A stretch of 64,000 nt of DNA, from positions 21,509,138 to 21,573,137 of the forward strand of contig NC_044929.1 of NCBI RefSeq assembly GCF_003576645.1, given 5' to 3'. Origin of the DNA: Ipomoea triloba (Eukaryota > Streptophyta > Magnoliopsida > Solanales > Convolvulaceae). A program made the translations under genes and the position numbers. The notes under the pieces are model-generated. The model worked only from the letters and a program-made list of their open reading frames with translations, searched no databases and was not told the DNA's origin. Positions 46,359-56,880 of this stretch are shown here, piece by piece (the stretch's first letter is position 1; the number at the start of each line of letters is the position of its first letter).

Positions 46359-48677
46359 ATGTCTGTAATTCCATCCAAGTCCCTATCACTGTCCCTCAAA
46401 CCCTCCCGGTTCAACCCCAGACCTAAAATTCTCCTCACCGCCCTGAAAAACAGACCTTTCTGCTCTCGAAACTTCCGAGGCGGCGCGTTGGTGGCGGTTG
46501 CATGTTCTACTTCCTCGCCGCTGTTTGGGAGAAGAGAAGGGAATTTATCTTTGCTGTTGTTCGGAGAAAGCCGTAGAATTGTAGCGGTGGGAGTCGAAAA
46601 GAAGGCTGATGTTTCCCAAGTTTTGTCGGCATTGCTTCCCTTTGTTGTCGCGCTCACTTCCATTGCCGCCCTTTCTCAGCCCGCCACTTTTTCTTGGTAT
46701 TTATGATTTCTCATTGATGCCACTTCAAAGTTTTCATTTTTGCTAGTAACTTTTCAATTTGATATGTTGTCCTTTATATGTATGAAAGGATTTCAAGGTT
46801 GGGAATTGTATACTACCTTTTGGGTGAACCTGCAACTACTATCTGAAGGTGTACCCCGAGAGTCTGCATAAACTTGCCTTGTGACCCTCGTCGGGATCAC
46901 AAGGAAGAAACATGCCACCACTATATGAGACTGTACACTGGTCCTTGTGACCCTCGTCGGAATCACAAGGAAGAAACACACCATCACTACATGAGATTGT
47001 GCACTGGGCAACCTGTCTTATGATCTTAGTCGGGACTTAAACCAGTCTAGGTTGCTCATAGTTCAATAGTTTGCTCTCGCTAAGAATTGAACTTAGAATT
47101 TTGTAGTTACCTAGTCGGGACTTCTTCTTTTTTTTTAGTATTATTGACTCCGTTACAATGTAGTATCTGTTCATACATACTTTCTCAACCTGTTTAAACA
47201 CAAAGAGTCAACGCCCCCACTGGGATTCGAACCTGTGACCTCTCACTTGACCACTTAGTCGGGACTTAAACCAGTTTAGGTTGCTCATAGTTCAATAGTT
47301 TGTTCTCGCTAAGAGTTGAACTTAGAATTTTGTAATTACTAAGCCAACAGCCTTAACAACTTGGCTTATGTGTTGGTTGTAATTTATGTAGTACTGATTG
47401 AGCTGAAAAATTATGGGTTCTTTAGTTTAATGCCTCCCCTTGAGCTCTCTAGCTGGTTGCATTCTCAATGGAAAGGATTGGTGGATGCTATTTTCATTTT
47501 TGAAGTTTATGCGATTCTTGATTTGTGTTAATGTAAGAGGAACTTGCAGGGTGTCAAAGGAATTGTATGCTCCTGCACTTGGGGGAATCATGTTGTCTAT
47601 TGGAATCAGGCTTTCCATTGATGATTTTGCTCTAGCGTTTAAAAGGTTGCGATTTGCCAAATTTGTGGCATTTTTATGATGTTGAATATCGCAATGGATT
47701 GAATTTGTTTATCGAATTCTTTTTTACTTTGTTGGCTGCAGACCTGTGGCATTATCTATTGGATTCATTGCACAATATATTGTAAAGCCCGTGCTTGGTG
47801 TGCTGGTGGCACGGGCGTTTGGGATGCCTAAAATGTTCTACGCTGGTTTTGTTCTCACGTCTTGTGTTGCCGGGGCTCAGTTATCGAGCTATGCGAGTTT
47901 CTTGAGCAAAAGCGATGTGGCCTTCAGTATACTGTTGACGAGCTCGACTACCATTGCGTCGGTTCTCATCACTCCATTGCTAACGGGCCTTCTCATTGGC
48001 TCCGTTGTTCCCATCGATGCGGTTGCCATGTCAAAGTCGATATTGCAGGTTGTTCTTGTGCCCGTTACTCTGGGATTAGCCCTGAACACCTATGCAAAAC
48101 CGGTTGTCTCGGTTATCCAACCTGTAATGCCAGTCGTGGCGATGGTGTGCACGTCGATGTGCATTGGCAGCCCTCTCGCCATAAACCGGGCTCAAATTCT
48201 TTCCACTGAAGGCGCGAAATTGCTCGGTCCTGTTTTGGCTTTTCATGCAGCGGCATTCACCTTAGGTTATTGGATTCCCAAATTTCCCATTTTTAGGTAA
48301 TCGGGGATAAAAGACGAGAATGCATCATTTGTTTCAATCCACTTAATCTGTGTGTTTTCTCTCTGTTCTTGAATCTTTCTGCTGACATTTGTTAAGGTGG
48401 CAGGTTTGATGAAGGAACGTGCAGGACAATCGCGTTATGCACGGGGATGCAGAGCTCAACATTGGCGGGGCTGCTCGCTACTCAGTTCCTCGGGAGCACT
48501 CAAGCCGTTCCCTCAGCATGCTCGGTCGTTGTGATGGCTATTATGGGCCTCTGTCTAGCCGCTTTCTGGGGAAGTGGATATCGTATCAGAGACTTGCCCT
48601 CTCTGCTAAATCGACACAAGCCCGGCCCCTTCGTCTTTCTGAACAGATCAATGACTAGTAAGCAGCATAACTTGTAG
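46359..48677 (+). CDS. Plastid sodium/metabolite cotransporter, BASS1-type, 4 exons
   Basis: A bile acid:sodium symporter family carrier of the chloroplast envelope. Exons: 46359-46696, 47550-47645, 47742-48296, 48404-48677, total 1,263 nt, 420 aa. The first 75 or so residues are rich in Ser and Arg and poor in acidic residues, like a plastid transit peptide. About nine hydrophobic segments follow. Family motifs include YAPALGGIMLSIGIRLS, FVLTSCVAGAQLSSYASFLS, STTIASVLITPLLTG, SVVPIDAVAMSKSILQ, CIGSPLAINR and CTGMQSSTLAGLLATQFLG. These fit BASS1 more than the pyruvate carrier BASS2. BASS1's substrate is not established. Intron 1 is swollen with repeats and a SINE. Confidence 0.92.
46855..47000. 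repeat. Tandem repeat in BASS1 intron 1, about 64 bp
   Basis: Two copies built around 'ttgtgaccctcgtcgggatc' and 'acaaggaagaaaca'. Confidence 0.75.
47026..47345. repeat. Duplicated 86-bp segment, second copy split by SINE-B
   Basis: The segment 'tagtcgggacttaaaccag' plus 'ggttgctcatagttcaatag' occurs at 47028-47111. It recurs across 47112-47345, where the SINE-B insertion separates its first 12 bases from the rest. Confidence 0.75.
47124..47255 (-). mobile_element. SINE-B copy 1 in BASS1 intron 1
   Basis: A 132-bp tRNA-derived element. On the minus strand it has an A-box-like GTGGTCAAGTGAG and a B-box GGTTCGAATCC, and ends in an A-rich tail (T run at 47128-47138 on the plus strand). It is flanked by exact 12-bp duplications 'tagtcgggactt' at 47112-47123 and 47256-47267, the product of LINE-style target-primed insertion. 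Confidence 0.85.
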
Positions 48678-49730
48678 AGAAGAATAGCTTAGAAGATGAA
48701 CATGTTGGACAGCAATGACTAGTGTTTAGCCTGCAGAAGGTTGGTAATGGTGGCTGATCTGTGCATATTTTGTCTTAGCCTGAGGTGTAATTTTGTTGTA
48801 TAAATCATGTATGGCAGTATGAGTTTAGAAATCTGATGTATATGGCTTTGAATGCAACTTCTTTTTGTTTTTGGATGACGAGGAAAATCCGTAGTATCTT
48901 TTTGAGGGTGTGCATTGTGTAATTCTGTTTCAGTTGTGTACGACTCAAACTAAAGCCAATAGGTTGTTCTCACTGAATGTCAAACTTGAAATTTTGTAGT
49001 TCTGTTAATAATTTAACCAAGTTCGTTGGATTGTCCCAATTGCATTTTTTTCTTTGCACCATTGGATGATGTGTATTGCTCATTTGGTTGATTCTTTCAC
49101 CTAATAGGATTTGGGCTGGGTTGGCTATGGTTATGGGCTGTTGGCTCCCATTGTGGAAGCCAGTTGTGTTTATACTCTTGGGCTCTGAAAGGTTTAATTG
49201 AACTCATGATTGTAAACTTTTTAATTTGCATTCAGTATCTTTAATATTGTGAGACTAATTCAGATTTGGCTCGAAACACTTTCGCAGAGTTGAGTCTCAT
49301 TCAAGAAAATATAATTCGGAACTTTTTAATATGGTCCATGTAGCATAGTAGTCAACGTTACGTTTCAATGTGAGGAAGCTGAATTCGCCTCTCCAAACAT
49401 CCGCAAGCTCCGCCCAAATAGTACATAAGAGTCAACTCGTCAAATTGTTGGCGTATTTCAAACACCACTCGTTATTATGCCAACAAACTTCCAGTTAACC
49501 AAACGATACCGGATTTTATAATTGACCTAGTGTATAATGTATACTATTGGATAGTAGTTGTGACTTATGAGTTTCCCTCGTTATCCCAAAATAAAGACAT
49601 ATCATTCTCAAAAATGCATAATTTGGCATGAAGCTTATGGGTTATGGTCAAACACAGCTGCTTGGCATAGAATTAGTAATGTCATATTGTAAAGTGCTGA
49701 AAGTTGTCAAATAGGATAAACATAAAAAAG

Positions 49731-49795
<65 letters not shown>

Positions 49796-50278
49796 AGGAT
49801 AAACATAAAAAGTGAAAAATATTTGTTGCACTCGATGTTGATTTCCCATTATATAGATTGGGCTACTGTTAGTGTAGGTGGGATTGCTTGCTCACAAGGG
49901 CAAGTAGTAGGGTCCCAATAGGGCATAAAAAAAAAGTTATAAATTGAAGTCATGACCTTTCATTTAAATTTAGACTCAAATAACTGAACAATATTGTGAA
50001 TATAGAAATTTTGAATAAATATATATTTTGGAATTCAAAATTCCTGTTACATGTTAAGTATCAATATGGGGTGTGGGTACAATATTTCTGATCTCTAGTG
50101 GCTTGATCTTCAAAGAAAAACTTATATGTTTGTTCTTCTGAAGGGCCTCCGGGTTCAAATGGCTTGATCTTCTAGAGATTTGGATAAGGAGCTTGGGGGG
50201 CTTTTACTGCTTTTATTATGATTTTCCTGGGATGTTTACATAGAAATAAAAACTCCTATTTATAAGAGTAGGATAAAA
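48678..50278. other. Intergenic DNA 3' of BASS1
   Basis: BASS1 3' UTR followed by AT-rich DNA. No gene was recognised. Confidence 0.4.
49732..49794. repeat. (AT)n microsatellite
   Basis: About 60 bases of AT dinucleotide. Confidence 0.95.
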
Positions 50279-50448
50279 GAGTTTTGATAAATTCAAACTC
50301 TTTTGATATTATCTAATTAAGAGTTTTGATAAATTCAAACTCTTTTGATATTATCTAATTAACAATTTTGATAAATTCAAACTCTTTTGATATTATCTAA
50401 TTAACAAATTTGATAAATTCAAACTCTTTTGATATTATCTAATTAACA
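50279..50448. repeat. 42-bp tandem repeat, four copies
   Basis: Period 42 (starts near 50281, 50323, 50365, 50407), unit 'ttttgataaattcaaactct' plus 'tttgatattatctaatta', nearly identical copies. Confidence 0.9.
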
Positions 50449-50568
50449 AATTAGATAATATCAATATTATCCAAATATATATTCAAATCTAATAAAAACT
50501 AATTATATTTGTTAAATTTTCAGTGTCAACGAATATATTCTATTTTTAACCTATTCTATTAAAGACAA

Positions 50569-50992
50569 ATTATTGTGTGGATCGTGGTCTACAAAGTTGC
50601 ATAGATCATTGTCTAAAATGATATTATTTTGATGTTTAAAAAATATTTTTTTTTACTTCGTGCACATATTAAAATAATAAACATTTTGGGGTAAAATAAT
50701 GTATTTTGTGAATTAGAATAATGTACTTTATATATTTTAGAATAATGAAATGTTTGGGATAAGATAATTTATTTTATGAGTTAGAATAATATACTTTATG
50801 TGTTAGAATAATGTGTTTTATGAGTTAAAATAATGTATAATGTACTTTATGTATTATAATAATGAAATTTCTTAGATAAGATAATATATTTTATGAGTTA
50901 GAATAAATTATTTTATGACTTAAAATAATATACTTTATATGTTTTTGGACCGTGATCCACACAATCGTGTGGACCACGGTCCACGCAATAAT
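50569..50992. mobile_element. Foldback MITE with GTGGACCACGGTCCAC ends
   Basis: Left end 'attattgtgtggatcgtggt' and inverted right end 'attattgcgtggaccgtggt'. The right end itself is a 17-bp-arm hairpin (50945-50983). The interior is a degenerate repeat of 'gagttagaataatgtacttt'. The target duplication was not resolved. Confidence 0.6.
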
Positions 50993-52386
50993 ATTGACAT
51001 GGTCATATACAAAGATACTATATGCTGTAGATCAAATTACAAATCAGATTACATATTAAAAATTTTAATTGCGTATTTAGATATTTTGATAAACAATGTG
51101 TAATGATGAGAAAGTCCAATAATTTCTTATATTTATAAAAAAAATTTTAACATGGCAATATGACACCAAAAATGATAAAATTGTAACTGAATAAAGTTAG
51201 GAGATTATCAGTAAGTCAGGAAAAAGAATTCCACCGCTTTGGTATAATTACTTTCTTTGATATCATGGAATGTGATTCTAATTGACCTAAATTTTCTTAA
51301 AGTCAAAGATTGTATAAACATGAAAATAATTTTTTACCTTTTAAATTCTTAAAAAGGTTTGAACTTTTCTGGCTACCAAACGCCCTCTAATTTTGAACTT
51401 CTCTTGCATTCATATATTTTGAATTACTTATTTAAATATAAACATTAGATAATAAATTAGTCGTGCAATACATGTGTAAAATTAGTATATATATATATAT
51501 ATAGATAGATAGGGCGGCCGACAACGCAGAGATTAATGTGGTGGTACGTGAAAGTAGTCAATTCGAATGATCGACAAAAAAGTAATTGAACACCTTCTTT
51601 GCTTTCCCTGGCCGGTCCCCAAGTCTTCTGTTCATCAACACACACATCTCTATCTCTCACAACCAATCCCTAATTAATTTCGCATTCCAATTTTATTATA
51701 TTTAAAAAATAAATAAATAAACCAGCCACTATCCATGAGCTTGGGTAAACCCAAATATACCCTGTAATGAATTTGGTTAAAAAAATATTGATAATAATTA
51801 AATTTATGACTTTCTAGTACAGAATTATATTCCATTTAGTCAATTATCTGTTTCGAGTTTACATGTCATGACTCATGCATGATCATTTTAAGTTTACATA
51901 GCTATAATCCTATAGTTTGAATGACACGAGGATTATTAGAAGTGATAATTATGACAATTTATATTTTAACTTGACAGAGTTACTCGCTTTAATTTATGTA
52001 TATTAAATTTTTATTTTATTTATTAAAATTTATAAAAGGTCAAGCAAAATGTGTCAAAATTAGATTATAAAAGTAAAAAATATTGTTATTGAGCAACATA
52101 AGTCTATGATTTTATTTAGAATGTGATAAATTTTTGATTCGAAATATCCTTAGATGTACCAAGAAATAGAAAAATAAAATCATTCAACACTATATTTTTT
52201 TCCCTTTTTAAATAAATTCAAAATATCATATAATCCATAATATTTATTTGGAAAAAAGGCTAAGCTGCATTGGTGCTGGTTACACTAGATACAATTCAAA
52301 AAACTTTGGTGCTGTATTGGCGGTGGCGGTAACATAGACAATATGAGGACAATATCTCATTGCACCGAGGGATAAATCTTGCGCGC

Positions 52387-52424
<38 letters not shown>

Positions 52425-55316
52425 GGACGTAAATCTACATTAGAGGTAAATCATACTAAAAAAAATCACACACGCTATGTGTGCGAGAGAGAGACTCGAT
52501 CGAAAGTGTATTGACAAGAATTAGACTTGTGATCTTCTTGTACGAGAATTATACTCCAATCACTCAGTCCCCTCCCTCGAGACAAATCAACCGATTTAAA
52601 TGAGCAAAAAATCATGCAATTTAATTTTTACTTAATCCGTTTAAACTCGTCCAAAAAAATTCTCATCCACCATCTATAGTTGTACCTATAGTGATGATTG
52701 TGACCAAAGATGAAATGCCAAATATTTAACCAATGTGTGTGTGTATATGTATGATATATGTATATATATACACACATAGCTAGTCACATACATATATCTC
52801 AAAATCAAAGTGCATATGATGCATGTCATAAATCAAGAGAAATCAAGAGACTAATGTCATGTGTGTTCGATCTTCCCATCAAATCAGAATCTGATTTCTT
52901 TGCTTGTTTTCGTATGGAGACTTGCAATCGAAATGATTGTTTAATTTGCAGATCAAGCATCACTCAGGCCTCAGCAACCCTTTTAACACATCATATATCA
53001 AATACTATCATATTCATATATACAGTGTGTATGTATACACACACATATATACAATATGTATATACAAATGAGTATACAATGTATTTTTTTTTTTAAATTC
53101 AACATACACTAAATTGTACACTTCTGCATGTACAAGGTGTCTAACCTAAATCCAAACCTCTAATAATGTTTGTGACAAAAATCAAATTCTTACCCTACCA
53201 TTGGAATCAAGCTTTAATCATATCGACACTTCTTCTAATCCACTAAACCAATGTGCCGAGGCAAATAATTAGGGTACATACCTTTTTGGAGGAACTACAA
53301 TATCTTATATTCGAAGTTGTTCATGAAGTTCGATTTTATTTAACTTGATGACAAAACTTTTATCGACTATGTCATTCTTAAAAAGTAAACACTAACCACT
53401 ATGCCAAAAGTTATAATTAGTAGTAAAAGATGTAATTTATTTCCTTATACTTACGCAACACCTAGTGATGCATTTTAATTGTTGGATGCTAGACTTGACC
53501 TTTGGGTGTAGCTTAGGGTTTCTACCGTCGATCCCGTCGTTGAACTGTAGGCACTTTTACTGGATAGGACAGCTGACCTTTGCTCCATATTCAAAGCCAA
53601 TGATCATATTGAATTCTTGGCTTTTAATTTAGTTAAAAATGAATAAGCCACTTCCATTCAACCACACCCCAGGTTATTAACGTTGATGGTTGAAGACATA
53701 ATAAGGTCGGATTTACTTCAATTTACTGTTTTCTATTTCTCTAAGTTTTTTTTTTTTTTTCTTTCAAGCGCATAAACAATTTCTTTATTTAACTTTTAAT
53801 CTCTCTAAAAATAAAAAATTATTTGTTCATCAGCAAATGCACCCTAAGATTTTAAACGCAGGATAGCTAGCTAGCTATATGACTTTACACGTGAAAGAGC
53901 TACTGTCATGTATACACTTGTTGCTAATCCCTTCATCACATTTCAATTGCCCTATGCATTTTCTTTTAGTGGTGGAATTGATTATATTTCTTTAAATTAA
54001 ATTTATAAAAAAATATAAATAATTATGTACTGTAAATAATATTATTCATTAACTATATATAAATTACTTATTTTAAGATCAACTTTTTTAAAAGAATGAA
54101 AAAATAGCATAATAATAATTTAAAATTTCTGAGTTAAAAATCCCCATTATTTGAAAAATATAGAAAAATTAAAGTAAATAATTTAACCCCAACGACATAA
54201 ATATGAAAATTTTCTAGCAATTCAAGTGTTTAAGGTTGTGTTTGTTGTATAAGATTCCTATTTGTATGGATCAGAAAATGAAATTAAGATTCTTTTCCAG
54301 AAGGAATCTTTGACAGCTCTCCAGTTGTATGGGACTTTAATTTGTTCTTTTCTAAATACATTTTTTATTGGTAATCTTATAATTAATCATTTAAATATAT
54401 TATATGAAGAAGTGCTAGTCAAGATTACAAAATAATATTTTTATAAAAAATTATTTTTACAACAGCATAATTATTATGCCTTCTAATTGTATATATTATC
54501 CAGTTGATACCACATGTTTTCCAATGAACCAAACATCATTAATTAATCTAATCCCAATGTCAATATTCTTCCTAATTCCTTTGTATATTTCTCAATAATC
54601 CCTATAAAAATTTAGAATACCCAAAATACTCAAAAGATATCCAAAATACTCAAAATCTTTTGTTCGAGCACTATAGATTTTCTCAATCAATTCTTAGATG
54701 CATCAAATTATAAAATATATAAAAATTCAAAAGACCCAAAATCTTGTGATTGTGCATTATAGATTATATATCTCGACTCTTGAATGTTTTAAATTATAAA
54801 ATAAATAAAATTTTAAAATGTCTAAAATATTAAGATCCCACTTTATAAATTATATATCTCGACTCTTGGATGTATCAAATTATAAAATACATAAAAAATT
54901 TAAATTTCCTAAGATCTTGAGATCAAGCACTATAGATTACGTGATTCCGGAATTCCAAAAAAACATTAAAAAAATAAATCAAAACCCTTCTTTCTTGCTT
55001 ATCAGCAAAAGAAAGAAAGAAAGAGAAAGAGAGATGAAGTGGAGAGAGTAGTTTCTCATATATGGTAGAATTTAAAGCAATTCTGTACAGATGAAATTGA
55101 AAATGAAACTAAAAATAAATTTTCATCAACACAAATTATATATATAAATATGCCGCATATATATAATTACAGTGGTATTATTTCCTCCATTTTAATTTCT
55201 TAATAATAATAATAATAGTATTGCTTAATTACCCCTGAAACATACACACACTCATATATATATATATATATTTATATGCTAAAAATATAATATTTTAATT
55301 CATTTTTTGTTTTGGT
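50993..55316. other. AT-rich intergenic DNA, 4.3 kb
   Basis: No gene was recognised. A (AT)n tract lies at 52390-52419. Near 54650-54960 a 'tatagattatatatctcgac' motif recurs in loose repeats. The end of this stretch is downstream of the bHLH gene and holds its 3' UTR. Confidence 0.4.
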
Positions 55317-55829
55317 TTAGGTTGAGAAAAGGTCGGCAATGTTTCTCATGATTTCTACCTGCGACGAAAGGCACTTTATGTAATGCGCAGTTTCATCCAG
55401 CAAACAGCACAAATCCATGGCTTTCCCGCCGGGGACGAGTTTCCGGAGCTCTTTAGCCTTGTCGGAATCCAAACGACCACCTCGTACGTCGTTTCTCGAT
55501 CTCCTCGTACGGCTCGGCGGCGGCTTCGGCTTGCGGCGGCTGCGGCTACTCCTCTGAGCCGGCGGAATTCGGCGCAGGGAGGCGCGGGACCGGATCCTCC
55601 AGAGCACGGCGCGGCTCCAGGCGCGCCGCGGCCCGACGGCGGAAGCCATGGAGGCGTAGGCGGCGAGCTTTATCTTCCGGCTCCGTCTGCGGCGCGCCTG
55701 CGCCGCGGAGCCGGGGCTTGCGCCGGCGCCGTCGGCGTTGAGGTTGTGCAGTGCCCGGAGAAAGGTGCGGGCGAAACGGGTTTTCACGGCGGCGCGCTTT
55801 AAGGGTAATTGGTGAGGAGAAGACGCCAT
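55317..55829 (-). CDS. IBH1-like atypical bHLH transcription regulator
   Basis: A nuclear non-DNA-binding bHLH of the IBH1 group. These inhibit growth-promoting bHLH partners downstream of brassinosteroid signalling in Arabidopsis and rice. The intronless frame of 170 aa has an ATG at 55829 and TAA at 55317-55319. The N-terminal VKTRFARTFLRALHNLN and the conserved RKIKLAAYASMASAVGPRRAWSRAVL-type block (RAWSRAVLWRIRSRA) are diagnostic. A long Arg/Ser/Pro-rich linker comes next, then the HLH half: KELRKLVPGGKAMDLCCLL and ETAHYIKCLSSQVEIMRNI. It lacks the Glu of a classical E-box-binding basic region. It is GC-rich against AT-rich surroundings. A CT-rich leader with a TATATATA run near 55893 precedes it. 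Confidence 0.9.
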   Translation of the reverse strand: MASSPHQLPLKRAAVKTRFARTFLRALHNLNADGAGASPGSAAQARRRRSRKIKLAAYASMASAVGPRRAWSRAVLWRIRSRASLRRIPPAQRSSRSRRKPKPPPSRTRRSRNDVRGGRLDSDKAKELRKLVPGGKAMDLCCLLDETAHYIKCLSSQVEIMRNIADLFST

Positions 55830-56732
55830 GGCCGGAGCTTGAGCTTTGCAATTAATGGTTTTGGGGGTTTTTAGGGTTTGAATTGGTGGAGAGATATATA
55901 TAAAGAAGAGAGAGAGAGATGAACAAAAACAGATAAAAAGATCTTGTTCTGACAAGAAGGGGGCCGGCGAGGACAAAAGCAAAAAACCTCAGTTTCTGAC
56001 AACTTCTGACACAGGATCTACTTATATAAAACATACACACATGTTCTGATGTTCTGTAGAGAGAGAGAGAAGAGAGAGAGGGAGAGAGGAGAGAGAGATT
56101 TCAATTCAAGAATCAAACGTGTACATGAATGGAATGAGGAAAAAGGAGAGAATATAAGAGAGAAAAGAGAAGCCGCAAAGGATTGAAAATGGGAGAGATT
56201 AGACGATGGGTAAGGGTGGATATATGGTTGGGAGGGAGTGGGTGGGTTGGTTCTTTGAGAATCCATCTTTATTGTGTGCTTAATAATTACTATTGTATAA
56301 GTAAAACAAAGTAGTAGGTTCTGAAACGGGTGGTCGAGTGTATGAAGTTATGTATTTATAGGCAAATATACACTATATGTATATGAATATAATATCAAAT
56401 GTTTATTACTTTGTATTTATTTTGAGTGATAAGGACTATATGAGATGTATATTTTGTATACTTTATGTTATAACGCACAAATTATACACGAGAGGTAAAT
56501 CGCACTAGGGAAACCTATGCAACTTATTTGACGATGTAGGTCTTGGTAAGAGCTAAACACATGACCTCAAGGTGTATGTGCATCATGTGTACTTTGTAAT
56601 AGCCTACAAGCTATACATGAGAGATAAACAACACTGGAAAGATAATCTATGCTACAGGTTCGACCGAGATGGCGTTAACAAGAACCGACCGTCACATATG
56701 ACTATATGAGAATAATTATTTATTTGAGCCCG
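55830..56732. other. Promoter and leader of the IBH1-like gene
   Basis: On the minus strand this is CT-rich, with GA microsatellites on the plus strand at 55905-55920 and 56058-56097. A TATA-like TTTATATAA lies near 56025. Short conserved-looking repeats 'acacgagaggtaaat' follow at 56480 and 56610. No second gene was seen. Confidence 0.45.
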
Positions 56733-56880
56733 CATGGAAAACTCAATTGGTCACAAAGGGTGAAGTTTGAGAAAAAAGACCAATGATCAAGTCTCACCAG
56801 CAGCCGCGTGAGAATAACCTCTCAAAGTGAGGGGTTCCTTGTGCGCAGTAAATGTCTAGCCTCTTTGTTAAGAAGAGAAA
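56733..56880 (+). mobile_element. SINE-A copy 2
   Basis: Same modules as copy 1: 'gcccgcatggaaaactcaat', 'gatcaagtctcacc', 'cctctcaaagtgaggggttc'. The 3' part is shorter. Confidence 0.6.

Noticed and set aside
47219..47245. A possible tRNA gene (B-box GGTTCGAATCC)
   Set aside because: No cloverleaf could be drawn around it. It ends in an A-rich tail with a target duplication, so it is a SINE head.
52758..53096. A 112-codon open frame
   Set aside because: It is rich in Ile/Tyr/Thr/His from TATATACACA repeats and shows no conserved motif.
55383..55802. A 139-codon plus-strand frame over the bHLH gene
   Set aside because: It is an antisense shadow of the GC-rich IBH1-like coding sequence, which has clear family motifs on the minus strand.
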